64,000 nt of DNA, from the NCBI GenBank assembly GCA_016709765.1, contig JADJMD010000010.1:13785-77784 (forward strand), in the 5' to 3' direction. Made by a program: the position numbers and the translations under genes. The notes beneath the pieces are model-generated. The model searched no databases. It was not told where the DNA came from and was given only the letters and a program-made list of their open reading frames with translations. The stretch's first letter is position 1. Each line of letters starts with the position of its first letter. This stretch comes from Ignavibacteriales bacterium (GTDB lineage Bacteria > Bacteroidota > Ignavibacteria > Ignavibacteriales > Ignavibacteriaceae). Positions 54,266 through 64,000 of the stretch are shown here, one piece after another.

Positions 54266-55325
54266 TTATAATAAGTATTTAATATATTCCTTTAAGTCCC
54301 CGATATCGGACCAGGATTTTTTCACTTATTGGGAATACGCCAACTTTTCTATTTTCATCTTTAAGTTTAATCAAAAGGGAAGTAATATCGTAATATTCAT
54401 TGTTGGGTATTTCACTAAGTAAATGCGGCTCTAAAATATAAAACCCTGTATTGATTTTAAAAGTTATTTCTGGTTTTTCAGTTAGTGATCTTAGAATACC
54501 ATCAGCGGAAGTATCTAAAATACCATAGGGTAAATGATAGTGGAACAGGGCGGCTACTACGGTAATTTCATTCTGATATTTTTTATGATATTCATAAATA
54601 TCAAATATATCTTGATCGATCAATATATCACAATTAGACACAAAGAATGTTGAATTGATTTTTCCATTCAATGTATGTAGACTTCCAGCAGTTCCAAGTG
54701 GCTTCTCCTCATCTATATATTCTATACTATAGTTATTATTATTTAAACTTTCTAAATAATATTTTATCATCTCAGCTTTATAGTTAACAGATATATAGAA
54801 ATTGCACGAGCCAACTGCACAAAATTTATCCATTATAAGTTCTACAATAGTCTTATTACCCAAAGGCACTAAAGGTTTAGGTAAAACATTAGTTAGTGGT
54901 TTTAATCTTGTTCCTTTGCCACCAGCCATAATTATTACAGGTAGATCCAGTTTTATACCGTCTTTATCAATTTCATTATCGAAAACATCATCCCAAAAAT
55001 ATGCATCAACCAAATCTTTATTATCATCAAGTACAGGCATACACTCTATTCTGTGTATTTTCATAAGCTCAATCACTTTAGCTCTATTATCAGATATGTT
55101 AGCAAAAATATAATCACTACGCATTATTTTTATGATATTGGTATCGAATGGAAGGTTAGCAATTATTGATCTTTGAATATCGCCAATACTAATTACACCT
55201 ATAAATTTATCTTCTCTAAATACAAGCAATAATTTTTTTGTTTATTGCATCCATCTTTTTAGTGACTTCAATATCGAGTAGTTGTCATCTATTATACGTT
55301 CTTGTATTATACTATTATAATTCAT
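54266..55325 (-). CDS. CBS-domain sugar nucleotidyltransferase (two frameshifts)
   Basis: About 353 residues. The N-terminus starts MNYNSIIQERIIDDNYSILK and, after a shift in an A-rich run near 55245, continues FREDKFIGVISIGDIQRSII, one half of a CBS pair; VLDDNKDLVDAYFWDDVFD is the second. The catalytic domain begins LPVIIMAGGKGTRLKPLTNV with LPKPLVPLGNKTIVELIMDK, and later TFFVSNCDILIDQDIFD. The C-terminus WSDIGDLKEYIKYLL is restored by a shift near 54318. This fusion is typical of glycan-locus nucleotidyltransferases, which activate a sugar-1-phosphate to an NDP-sugar. The base specificity is not visible. Confidence 0.87.
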
Positions 55326-55372
55326 ATTTAATAAAATCTTTTGAAGTATTCTAACTAACGAATAATCTTTAT

Positions 55373-56308
55373 TTATAAACTTTTCAATTTTTCCTGAATC
55401 ATTAAAAATTCTTCAAGAGGTTTTGCAGGGGATCCAGCCCATGTTTCCTCATCAGGTATGCTTTTTGTAACAACTGCACTCATACCAACAGTAACTTTAG
55501 TGCCTATACTGATTTGATCACGTAATGAAACTGAAGGAGCAACCCATGTATAATCTCCTATAATTGTGCTGCCTCCTATCATAGTGTTTGCTATAACTGC
55601 AGAATGGTTGCCCACCACAACGTTATGAGCAATGTGAACTAAATTATCAATTTTAGCACCTTCACCAATAACTGTGTTACCTAAAGCACCGCGATCAATC
55701 GACGTATTAGATCCAATTTCTACATTGTCCTTTATAATAACTCCGCCTATATGTGGAAATTTTTCAAAACTTCCATCTTCACTTCTTTGGTATCCGAAAC
55801 CATCAGCACCGATAACAGTTCCTGCATGTATCAGAACATTTTTCCCTACAACTATATTATCATATAGATAGCAATTACCATGGATTATAGTTCCGGAGTC
55901 AATTACGCACTTACCAACGTATGTTAAGGGCCCTATATAACAATCCTTAGCTATTTTAGCTTCGGGATGAATAACAGCAGTTTTATGTATTCCAATATTT
56001 AACTGGTTAGTAAAATACTTATTTGCTATTCTAAGAAATGTTAACTTTGGATTTTCAACTACTATTAAGCACTTATCTTTAATTAATTCATCATCAATTT
56101 TAATCGAAGCGTCGCATAAAATAATTTTAGCTTTTGATTGCTTAATGTACTCCAATTTATTTTTTTTAATTGGATTTACCCAGTCAAGTGAATTTTCATC
56201 AATATATTCTGATGGCTTTACATTGTTAAAAAAATAAGTCTTACTTCCAAAAATATTATAATCACTACCAAGCATAGGTAACAACTCATCCACAGATATA
56301 TTTTTCAA
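55373..56308 (-). CDS. LpxD-like hexapeptide N-acyltransferase
   Basis: 311 residues, uninterrupted. The N-terminal 100 residues ([37 protein letters not shown]) form the uridine-binding domain of LpxD, and the rest is a hexapeptide beta-helix ([56 protein letters not shown]) with the catalytic histidine in HIAHN. LpxD adds a hydroxy-acyl chain to UDP-glucosamine in lipid A synthesis. Within an O-antigen locus, a paralogue that acylates a UDP-amino sugar for the glycan is more likely than the essential lipid A enzyme. Confidence 0.88.
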   Translation of the reverse strand: MKNISVDELLPMLGSDYNIFGSKTYFFNNVKPSEYIDENSLDWVNPIKKNKLEYIKQSKAKIILCDASIKIDDELIKDKCLIVVENPKLTFLRIANKYFTNQLNIGIHKTAVIHPEAKIAKDCYIGPLTYVGKCVIDSGTIIHGNCYLYDNIVVGKNVLIHAGTVIGADGFGYQRSEDGSFEKFPHIGGVIIKDNVEIGSNTSIDRGALGNTVIGEGAKIDNLVHIAHNVVVGNHSAVIANTMIGGSTIIGDYTWVAPSVSLRDQISIGTKVTVGMSAVVTKSIPDEETWAGSPAKPLEEFLMIQEKLKSL

Positions 56309-56360
56309 AAGATATCTCCTAATTTATTAATTGTTGTATAAATAATTTTCAATTACCATT

Positions 56361-57119
56361 CTATAATATTTCATCCCAATCAATATTTTTAGCGCCGAAT
56401 TTAACAAGGGTTTCATCGTAAAATTTCTTTAAATAATTAGCCCTATCATCTATTACTTTGTAAATTCGTCTTCTTGGTGGTAGCACCTCATTTTGCCACA
56501 TACCATCGTGTATTAGAATTTGTAAGTAATCATCTTTTGCTTCACTTAAACGGTGGGGTAAAATTTCAAATCTCCAATAACCTGTTGAATCAGAACAGTA
56601 TCCAATTTTTTCTTTAAAGTACTTCGAATAGGCATTGATCATATCGCAATATTTATCTTTTTCGCAAGATAAAATAAATTTATTGGTATTATGAAATGAA
56701 AAGACATTCAATTTTATCTTGAAATATGTTTCTAAAACTCTTTTATCGATAATTAAATAATTTTCCAATTGTTCTTCATTTTGTACATTCCAGAAATGTG
56801 CATCAAAGTGCAACCCTAAACTATGTCCAAGTTTTACTATTTCATTTATAATATTATAAGAGTCCTTATCGATAGCATTATAGAAGTCACAATGTAATTG
56901 TAAAAAGTAAGTTGATTTAATTCCAAGTTCATTTTCAATTTTTGCCATTTCATAAGCAATTGGTAACGAAAATTCAATATCGTGCCGGAGAATTATACTT
57001 TTTTTTTCTAAGTTATCATTAAAATTAATGAAGGAAAAATTATCAAGAGCAAGTAATAGGAATTCTTTATACTTCTCTAAGGTAAAATCAGTAAAACGAT
57101 ATTTTTCTAAATTATTCAA
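56361..57119 (-). CDS. Polysaccharide deacetylase-like protein
   Basis: 252 residues, uninterrupted. The motif SIILRHDIEFSLPIAYEMAK near residues 45-65 gives the RHDIE pair expected at the first metal site, and LGHSLGLHFDAHFW near 110 gives the second with two histidines. IFSFHNTNKFILS and LIHDGMWQNE complete the (beta/alpha) barrel. Such enzymes remove N-acetyl groups from sugars. No signal peptide is visible, so it acts in the cytosol on a nucleotide or lipid-linked sugar, just before the NeuD-like acetyltransferase and next to the LpxD-like acyltransferase. The three together suggest exchange of N-acetyl for another acyl group. Confidence 0.75.
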   Translation of the reverse strand: MNNLEKYRFTDFTLEKYKEFLLLALDNFSFINFNDNLEKKSIILRHDIEFSLPIAYEMAKIENELGIKSTYFLQLHCDFYNAIDKDSYNIINEIVKLGHSLGLHFDAHFWNVQNEEQLENYLIIDKRVLETYFKIKLNVFSFHNTNKFILSCEKDKYCDMINAYSKYFKEKIGYCSDSTGYWRFEILPHRLSEAKDDYLQILIHDGMWQNEVLPPRRRIYKVIDDRANYLKKFYDETLVKFGAKNIDWDEIL

Positions 57120-57747
57120 ACTTGCTTACCTTACCTTCAAGTATTCTTGCTGGATTACCAACTACAATATTATTAGACTCTATATTTTTAGTAACCACAG
57201 CGCCAGCACCAACTGTTACATTAGAACCTATTATGATATTTGGCAGTATAGTTGCATTTGCACCGATATAGCAATTTTCACCAATCTCAACATTTCCCAA
57301 AATTACTGCATTAGGGGCTACTGTAGTATAATCTTTTATTATAACGTTGTGCAAAATATTAGAATTAGTATTTAGCTTAACAAAACTACCAATATTGGAT
57401 TCACTTGAAACATTTACACCATTCTGAATGATAGTTCCTTCCTGAATAAGTGCAGTTTTTGAAACATTTGCATTAAAGCCAATAATTGATGAAAAAGAAA
57501 ACCCAAGCTTGCTATAATATGCAAATAATTTTTCCTAATTTCAGGTTTATCCGGGGTTAAAATAAGCGGGTATTCTTTTGAACGAAGGATCTAAAGTAAT
57601 TACATTTTCATCAGTGCATAATATTTTGTAGTCGCTAAAGTACCCGGTTTTATGATTATCAATTAAACCTAAGATTTCATAATTACTTGCTGATGCCAAC
57701 TCAATAATTTCGTGAAATGCCCCAACAATAATAATTTTAATTTTCAT
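57112..57747 (-). CDS. NeuD/PglD-family acetyltransferase (frameshift near 57548)
   Basis: About 212 residues. The N-terminal part MKIKIIIVGAFHEIIELASA is a Rossmann-like nucleotide-binding domain with the GAF (normally GAGGH) loop weak. After a one-base shift near 57548 it continues LGFSFSSIIGFNANVSKTAL and then hexapeptide repeats NVIIKDYTTVAPNAVILGNV and ENCYIGANATILPNIIIGSN. It ends with GNPARILEG. PglD and NeuD acetylate 4-amino sugars or sialic acid. The start overlaps the aminotransferase stop by a base, so it probably acts on the amine made by that enzyme. Confidence 0.83.
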
Positions 57748-58877
57748 CAATTGTCCTTATTAGAGTAGAGCATATACTTTATTTGATCAACACTTATTTT
57801 TGAATACATCGGTAATGTGATGAGGTTATTTGCTACGTACTCAGTTTTTGGAAGTTCTGAGTGAAAGTCTTTATATATGGTAAATTTATGCACTGCGGGA
57901 TAATGTACACTTGTTTGAATTCCGGCTTCAGCCATTTTATTTCTAATATTGCCTCTTTTTATGTAATCAGAATTCTTTAGTATTATAGGAAAAATATAAT
58001 TGGATGAAGCAAAACTATAATCAATAAATGGAATGATGATTTTATCAAAGCTAATTAATTTTTGAATGTATAATTTTCTTATCTCGGCTCTTTTTTCAAT
58101 ATCAAGTTTAATTTTATCAAGTTGTACAATTCCAATAGAAGCCCTGATATCATCCATTCGATAGTTATATCCCAGAGCAACCACATCATAGCTTGTTGAA
58201 TGACCTTTTGATCTTTCATAAGAAAGGGAAGTCATACCATGCGATCTGAGCAATTTTGTTTTTTCAAAAAAGTCCGTATTGTTTGTTATAAGCATACCGC
58301 CTTCACCGGTGCTTATATTCTTGTTTGAAAAGAAACTAAAGCAACCAATATCTCCGATAGTTCCTAATTTATTCCCTTTATATTCAGATAAAGGCCCATG
58401 GCAGGCATCTTCTATAACTTTAATATTATATGCTTTTGCTAATGCCATTATAGCATCCATATCACAGGAAAAACCTCCGTAGTGCATTACAATTATTGCT
58501 TTAGTTTTTTTTGTTATTTTGGATTCTATGTCAACAGGATCGATTGTAAGATCATCATAACTTTTAATATCTGCAAAAACAGGTTTTGCATTTACATATA
58601 ATATTGAATTTACAGTAGCCACAAATGTTAATGATGGGCAGATTACTTCATCATTGTCTCCAATGCCCGCAGCTAATAAAGCCAGGTGCAGTGCTACAGT
58701 GCAGTTTGAAAGCGCAACTGAATGTTTTACATTAAGCATACCTGCAAACTTATTTTCAAACTCAGTTGTTTTGGGTCCGGTTGAAATCCATTTACTTCTT
58801 AGTGTTTCCAGAACAGCTTTTTCTTCAGCTTCATCAAAGTTCAAATCAAAAAGAGGTATTTTATATTCGACACTCAT
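57747..58877 (-). CDS. DegT/DnrJ/EryC1/StrS-family sugar aminotransferase
   Basis: 376 residues, uninterrupted, the usual length. The PLP-binding lysine lies in CFSFFSNKNISTGEGGMLIT near residue 185, preceded by EDACHGPLSEYKGNKLG with the aspartate that contacts the PLP nitrogen. ALSNCTVALHLALLAAGIGD and VICPSLTFVATVNSILYV are typical N-terminal motifs. It should transfer an amino group from glutamate to a nucleotide-linked 4-keto sugar (WecE, PglE and RfbE type). The acetyltransferase gene next to it fits 4-amino-sugar synthesis, with the keto sugar coming from the dehydratase at 62.4-63.4 kb. Confidence 0.93.
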   Translation of the reverse strand: MSVEYKIPLFDLNFDEAEEKAVLETLRSKWISTGPKTTEFENKFAGMLNVKHSVALSNCTVALHLALLAAGIGDNDEVICPSLTFVATVNSILYVNAKPVFADIKSYDDLTIDPVDIESKITKKTKAIIVMHYGGFSCDMDAIMALAKAYNIKVIEDACHGPLSEYKGNKLGTIGDIGCFSFFSNKNISTGEGGMLITNNTDFFEKTKLLRSHGMTSLSYERSKGHSTSYDVVALGYNYRMDDIRASIGIVQLDKIKLDIEKRAEIRKLYIQKLISFDKIIIPFIDYSFASSNYIFPIILKNSDYIKRGNIRNKMAEAGIQTSVHYPAVHKFTIYKDFHSELPKTEYVANNLITLPMYSKISVDQIKYMLYSNKDN

Positions 58878-60085
58878 TTTCTACTTTCATTTAGTATTGT
58901 ATGATATGCGTCTAACAGCCGTTTCATATTTCCTTCAAGACTGTATTCATTCTTTGCATATTTATACGCTTTATCAGCTAAGTCCGTTGCAAGTTTTTCG
59001 TTCTGCAATAATAATAAAGTTTTCTCAGCCATTAATTTATAATCACCCGTTTTTACCATAAAAATATTCTCATCAAACTCATTAATATAGGGTATGCCTC
59101 CTGTTGCATAAGCAACAATTGGTACTTTTAACAGCATTGCTTCGCGTATTGTGGAGGATAATCTTTCTTTGTAAGGCGGTGCCAAAAATACTCTTGATGC
59201 TTTTACATATGTGAAAAGTTCTTTTTGTGTTTCAACAAAACCGGTGAATTCAATGCTTGATTCACAATTGACTTCTTTAGCATAAGATTGCCAATAATTT
59301 ACGTCACCACCACCAATTATGCAGGCTTTTATATCAGGTTTAATCTTCCTTAATTCAGCTACTATTGTTATAAAATCTTCAGTACCTTTTATCTTTGATA
59401 AGCGACCGAAATAAACGCAGTCATATATTTTTTCATGTTGAATCGTTTCTTCGGCCAGCTGCTCATTGACAGGAAAATAAAGTCTAAAACTTATGATTTG
59501 GATTATACTCGGAAATATATGTTGAAGAGTCCTGTTCACCACAAAAATAATTAAAATCTTTTAATATTTTTTCTTCAATTTTAATTCTCTTTTTTGTCTC
59601 ATTTGTCAAATCACTATCATTTTTAAATTGGCTAATAAATCCCTGAATTGTTATTAGTATTGGATATGAATCAATTAAATCAAGTATGGAAGAGCTGTAG
59701 TAAGCATTTTCTGCTCCTATAAGATTTACTATATCCGGTTTAATAATAGTTAGTATGTTCTTTATTTTTTTCGAAATAAACTATAATCCGAATATATATC
59801 ATATCTTAAAAAACTTGGCCAATGCCTGTGAAGGATAGGAATACCGAATGGTATAAAAGTATAGTTTATATTTCTTATTCTAAATGTAGAAATTCGCGTT
59901 TAAATATTCGTGTGACGCAATAACATACAATTCAATTTCATCACAACTTTCAAATCCTTGAGCATATTGGGCACCCAGGATGCAAATTCATCTTTTCTGC
60001 CACAAGGTAAATGAGACTGCATCTCTGAATTGCTAAAGTGACAAATCCATGCCACCCTAATCTTATTTTGTATATTTACATTCAA
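58874..60085 (-). CDS. Glycosyltransferase family 4 (frameshifted)
   Basis: About 404 residues. The start ATG at 60085 gives MNVNIQNKIRVAWICHFSNS and then CGRKDEFASWVPNMLK. Shifts follow near 59960, 59880, 59780 and 59545, and the segment IVNLIGAENAYYSSSILDLI lies between them. The C-terminal frame (59542-58874) is unbroken: KIYDCVYFGRLSKIKGTEDF, CIIGGGDVNYWQSYAKEV, and PPYKERLSSTIREAMLLKVP with VAYATGGIPY, the donor-binding site of GT4 enzymes. It overlaps the aminotransferase start by four bases and the GT2-like stop by four, so all belong to one operon. Confidence 0.87.
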
Positions 60086-60995
60086 TTCAATTTTAGTGTT
60101 TTTACAATTTTTCTTAATACTCTTTTTATAAGCGATCGTTTTTTATTTATAATATGGTTGAAGTGAATTTTATCATAGTATTCGTTACATAATACAAATT
60201 GAGGCTCTTTAATTATAGCATAGTTTTCATTAACGGGTTTATGATGTGCGTTTGATTTATAATTTGTGTGAACACCCTGTGTCCCAATATTTGTTACTAG
60301 GTTAGTTTGTGGTACAATGGACAAACCATATTCTTTGATTCTACAATAAAACCATTGATTGTCCCACCAGGTGCTTTCCTTTAATTCTGCATATACACCA
60401 TCAAAATAGTTTAAAAAAAGAATTGTTCCTTCTTATCTTAAAAATATTATTTAATTGGTTTGTTTCTCTAAAAATTGGCCAAATATGCATATAATAATCA
60501 TACTTGTTCCAAACTCTCTTCCAGGTGGCCTAACCCCATATATGCCCATATTTGGAAAAAAATAACTATCCTGTGTTATTAAATGTCTCAGTATAGTTAT
60601 CACCACTTATCATACATATTCTATTATCATCTTTATATTTATCTAATAAAGTATTACAATAAGTAAAGAAAGCTAAATTGGGTAAAGTATCATCTTCAAG
60701 TATAATTAATCTGTCTTCATTCTCAAATGCCCAGGAAATAGCAGTTAAAGAAGGCCCGATGTCCGCAACCTAGATTTGTCTCCGCGAAGTTTTTATAAAG
60801 TGTGCAATCCCAATCAATTTGTTTAATAATTGAACTAATTTCTGCGCGGGCTTTAAGATCCTCTACGTTTCCATTTCTTGGTCCATCATTAAAAATATAT
60901 AGTGTTGATGGTTTTGCTGCTCTTATCGAATTGAATACTTTTTGAGTCATAGTGTGGTCTGTTAAATGTTATTAATAATACGGGGCTTTGAGCAT
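60082..60995 (-). CDS. GT-A fold glycosyltransferase, POMGnT/HlpA-like (multiple frameshifts)
   Basis: About 304 residues. After a shift near 60985 the start reads SPVLLITFNRP and continues in the next frame TQKVFNSIRAAKPSTLYIFN. Further frames hold LIILEDDTLPNLAFFTYCN (EDD is the metal-binding DxD-type motif), NMGIWGWATWKRVWNKYD and WWDNQWFYCRIKEYGLSIVP, and the last (60324-60082) NLVTNIGTQGVHTNYKSNA. This pattern, with an EDD core and a WGWATWKR signature, occurs in bacterial 'hemolysin/HlpA-like' nucleotide-diphospho-sugar transferases related to GNT-I/POMGnT. The donor sugar is unknown. The frame is broken at least three times. Confidence 0.72.
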
Positions 60996-62262
60996 CTATG
61001 TTACCTGTTGTAGTTTTAAATGCTTTTTTACTAATAATCCTGCAGTAACAACCATTATTAACGATACAACCACCTTACCATGCGGCCCTAATATATTGAT
61101 AATTTTAACCGCCATATACATAACCGCAATAGCAGAAAATCCGCCTATAATATTTACTCGCAAATTTAATTTTGTTTTTCCAAGAGCAATAAAAATCTTG
61201 TCAAAGAAAGAAAATACTCCCATTAAAAAAACAGCTATCAAAGCGATATTCGTGTATTGTTGTGCCGCTATATATCTACCTGCTGTTAATATTGTAATGA
61301 TTGTTTCCGAAAAAGCTATGAATAAAATCAAAAAATAAGGTATGGTACAAACATCAGCAAAGCAACTCTTCTTAAATTATTAATTTTCTTTTCAGCAATA
61401 CTTTTAAAGATATCTGGCTCCAGCGCAAGTGCTATAGCTGTATATGCTAGTTGAGCATACCCGGCTATGGTAATTCCAATATTATATAAACCAAGCTCGG
61501 CAATATTATCTAATCTTTCTAAATAAAAGCTATCGATATTACTTATAGGAACAAAAGCATAAGCTGCAAGTACTAATGGCATCGCTAATTTTGCGGATTT
61601 TTTAAAAGCATTGTAATTGAAATTAATCGTAGTGTATCTTTTTAGAATATAAATTGCAGCAGGCAGCATCAATACTGCGGAAATGATTGGTGCAAGCATT
61701 CTTCCTTCTGCCCCCCATTTTAATACTGCAACAAATAGTAATCCTAATATTACATTTAAAACAGAGTAAACTGCCGAAAAACTAAAAAATGAAAAGGCTT
61801 TTTTACCTACTCTAAAATTAATCAATACTATTGATTTTATATTATCCAGAACTAAAGTAACCAGGATAAACCATCCAAAAGGATTTAATGGGATATTTAC
61901 TTCCAATAAAGAAAAATATGCATACAATCCCGCATAGCTGATAACCAAAAATCCTGTATTAAATAAGCACAGATAAAATATTATATTAAATAACATTTTT
62001 TTGTTGTCTTCTTCATTCTGTTTAAAATAATGCATCAAATAAACGGAAGTCATCCCAAGTATAAACAGAGGGGTAAACACATTTTTTATTGCGTTAAAGT
62101 ATCCAATTATTCCAAACTCATCTGCTGATAGATGAATTGAATATATAGGCTGGGTGATAAGTGCCAAAACAGATTGTAAAATAGAACCTAGAAAATACAA
62201 ACGTTTTTAAAATTTTTAGAAATATTATTTAAATGAAATATTGATTTAATGTATTTTTTCAA
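60996..62262 (-). CDS. wzx: O-antigen flippase-like membrane protein (frameshifted)
   Basis: About 422 residues. It starts from a TTG at 62262 (MKKYIKSIFHLNNISKNFKN), with a shift near 62205 before FLGSILQSVLALITQPIYSI. The main frame (62200-61328) has about ten hydrophobic segments, including LFILGMTSVYLMHYFKQNEE, AKLAMPLVLAAYAFVPIS and SFYLERLDNIAELGLYNIG, the classical polysaccharide_synt/MATE pattern. A shift near 61331 leads to the last segments (61331-60996), ending HLKLQQVT. It should flip undecaprenyl-linked repeat units across the inner membrane. The gene symbol is assigned by family and context. Confidence 0.85.
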
Positions 62263-62405
62263 TTTAGCTTTTAAAACATTTTACAATAAATTTGCCCCAA
62301 CATTTAAACATGTGCAATACACCACTTCATTCAGAATAATATCCAGTAGTATATCCTAGCCACCTTTGGAATATGATATTCATGCATTTATAATATAACT
62401 TATAT
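62263..62405. other. Short intergenic stretch between LegB-like and Wzx-like genes
   Basis: AT-rich, with no open frame and no clear hairpin. It lies just upstream of the Wzx start on the minus strand and may hold a promoter or be an untranslated spacer. Confidence 0.4.
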
Positions 62406-63375
62406 TTAAATATTATAAATGTTTGGTTTATATTTTGACATATTATTACTGTTAGCAAACCATTTACAAGTTATTTCCAGTCCTCTTTTTAAATCGTACT
62501 CTGGTTTATAATTAGTCAGCTTATTTATGAGTGTATTGTCACCCATTCAATCTATATACTTCTGAATTTTCGGCTCATTCTTAGTTCCTCCGCGTAATAT
62601 TCAGCATCACTCAACATTATACTTTAATCAAGTTAAATGTATCTCCGATTGATATTTCACTGCTGGAACATATATTTATTTCTTTACCAATCGCTTCCTC
62701 ACTATCAGCAATATTTATAAAACCTTTACATACATCTTTACAAAATTAAAGTCTCTTGTGGGCCGCACATCACCTAAATTTATCTCTTTAATGCCAGAAG
62801 CTATCTGGGTAATTTTTGTTGAGATAACAGCACGCTGATTGTCTTGGGCCATAAGTATTAAATGGTCTGGCAACTGTAATCGGCAGATTAAATGCATTAT
62901 AAAACTCAATGCTATCATATCAGCACCAATCTTACTTGCACTATATGGTGATTGAGGCTGCTTTGGGTGTTTTTCATCTAAATGTACATACTGGGCTGTG
63001 CCACAAACCTCACTTGTAGAAGTGTGCACAACCCTAATGTTTCCAGATTCTTTTGCAGCCTGACAAATATTAATTGTACCTTTTACATTAGTATCAATAT
63101 AACGTTGGGTGCAAAAGAATAGGGGATTGCTATTAAAGCTGCTAGATGGAAAATTAATTCTGATCCTTTAACTAGTTCCTTAAAAATGGGGATCACGGAT
63201 ATCACCTGTTACTTATTTCTAAGTTTTTATTATGGGGAATATCTTCCAGCCATCCCCAGTAGTTAAATGAATTATATTGCGCTAAAGCTCGAACATTGTA
63301 ACCTTTCTCCAAGAGCAATTCGGTTAAATGTGAGCCAATAAAACCATCAGCACCAGTTACTAACACTTTTTTCAT
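62406..63375 (-). CDS. LegB-like NAD-dependent nucleotide-sugar 4,6-dehydratase (frameshifted)
   Basis: About 323 residues. The start (MKKVLVTGADGFIGSHLTEL) is a Rossmann loop, and the YNSFNYWGWLEDIPHN stretch is characteristic of LegB. Next are NVKGTINICQAAKESGNIRV, HTSTSEVCGTAQYVHLDEKH (catalytic Ser and Tyr region), QSPYSASKIGADM (YxxxK) and FNTYGP-type substrate loop. Later frames give TKITQIASGIKEINLGDVRP and TRDFNFVKDVCKGF, and the last, LTNYKPEYDLKRGLEITCKW, ends at 62406. At least four shifts. LegB makes UDP-4-keto-6-deoxy sugars for legionaminic-acid-type pathways; here it could supply the DegT aminotransferase. Confidence 0.83.
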
Positions 63376-63376
63376 T

Positions 63377-64000
63377 TTAATAATACTCTATTGTTCTTTT
63401 AAGACCATCCAAAAAACTTACTATTGGATTAAACCCAATTTTATTTTTAATCAGATCTATATTTGCAAAGAGTGTTTAATGTCACCGTGTCTTTGTTCAG
63501 CATATAGGATTAATATCTTTGATCTAACAATTTGTTTATCTCAGCTACTAATTCTGTTAATGTTATTTGACCGTGGCATGCACAATTCATTGCTAAACCG
63601 GATTCAACTTCTTTCGTTGCAGCCAGTATATTTGCCTCAACAACATTTGCAACATAAGTAAAATCGCGACTTTGAGTGCCGTCACCGTAAATAGTCGGCT
63701 GCTTATTATTCTTTATTGCTTTAATAAATAAGGGTATTACGGCGGAGTACTGTGAGTTGGGATCCTGTCTTGGTCCAAACACATTAAAATATCTTAGTAC
63801 TACAGTTTCAATGCCATAGAGCCGTGAAAAAACATTACAGTATTTTTCGCCCGCTAGTTTGCTTACAGCATAAGGGGAAAGGGGATTGGGCAGCATACCT
63901 TCGTGCTTCGGAAGTTCAGGATTATCACCATAAACAGAAGATGAGGAAGCATAAACTATACGCTTAATATTATGTTCTTTTGCTGCATCAAGAATATTGA
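63377..64000 (-). CDS. Gne/WbpP-like UDP-GlcNAc C4-epimerase, 5' end outside window
   Basis: The gene enters from the right edge (ILDAAKEHNIKRIVYASSSS, VYGDNPELPKHEGMLPNPLS). It then has SPYAVSKLAGEKYCNVFSRL with the YxxxK pair, TVVLRYFNVFGPRQDPNSQY, YGDGTQSRDFTYVANVV and LAMNCACHGQITLTELVAEI. After shifts near 63510 and 63470 it ends IGFNPIVSFLDGLKRTIEYY at 63377. The GPRQDPNSQYSAVIP stretch is typical of WbpP/Gne, which interconvert UDP-GlcNAc and UDP-GalNAc (or the uronic acids); plain GalE is the alternative. The N-terminal Rossmann loop lies outside the window. Confidence 0.85.

Noticed and set aside
60988..61338. Plus-strand frame of 116 codons opposite the end of wzx
   Set aside because: The minus strand has a clear membrane protein with flippase pattern; the plus frame is its mirror.

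Overview
The window reads as chromosomal DNA of an AT-rich, Gram-negative bacterium, most likely of the Ignavibacteria/Bacteroidetes-Chlorobi group. This placement is my inference. It rests on the complete Kdo/LPS-export set, lipoproteins and outer-membrane barrels, an OmpA protein with thrombospondin-3 calcium repeats, FeoAB, PIG-L and M28 secreted hydrolases, frequent TTG/GTG starts and codon style. No rRNA, tRNA or CRISPR array was seen.

Left third (1-28.6 kb), mostly intact housekeeping genes. A Na+/solute symporter with a tiny membrane partner and a PIG-L deacetylase (1-3574) is followed by a Phd/ParE-type toxin-antitoxin pair (3906-4492). Next comes an LPS operon in pathway order: kdsA, kdsD, lptC, lptA-like, lptB (4519-9129). 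An opposite-strand set follows: a MurU-like nucleotidyltransferase, an AmgK-like sugar kinase fused to a RapZ C-terminal domain, and a GNAT acetyltransferase. Then come an esterase, an M15 peptidase, a double-FKBP lipoprotein, a fructosamine-kinase/LMW-PTP pair, an outer-membrane barrel, YjbQ, an M28-PDZ peptidase, a TolB-like protein, an MBL hydrolase, a Fur-family regulator and feoAB. A divergent two-gene unit (24401-27665) encodes an unrecognised 177-aa protein and a 905-aa protein. The latter looks like a SNF2 helicase that has lost its ATPase motifs, joined to a degenerate Mrr-like nuclease domain. This is the best candidate here for an undescribed system.

Right part (28.6-64 kb), a surface polysaccharide locus, nearly all on the minus strand: UDP-xylose synthase, OmpA/TSP3/SPOR protein, Wzi-like protein, a large initiating sugar-phosphate transferase, O-antigen ligase/polymerase, an ALG10-like membrane protein, WecB, a DUF354 protein, an alpha-toroid protein, a bi-domain ADH/Gfo-Idh oxidoreductase, two AsnB-type amidotransferases, several glycosyltransferases, Wzy, a CBS-nucleotidyltransferase, an LpxD-like N-acyltransferase, a deacetylase, a NeuD-like acetyltransferase, a DegT aminotransferase, Wzx, a LegB-like dehydratase and a Gne/WbpP-like epimerase cut by the window end. 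Together these suggest a long-chain glycan with acetylated, acylated and possibly amidated amino sugars.

Two properties set the right part apart. Most genes there are broken by single-base shifts, often in homopolymers, which looks more like consensus error than decay. Between about 37.4 and 45 kb there are families of short quasi-repetitive words (including exact 41-nt and 27-nt copies) between genes and also inside genes as in-frame inserts at loops and linkers. A related palindromic element lies at the start of the lptA-like gene. A ruined second toxin-antitoxin pair sits within the repeat zone.
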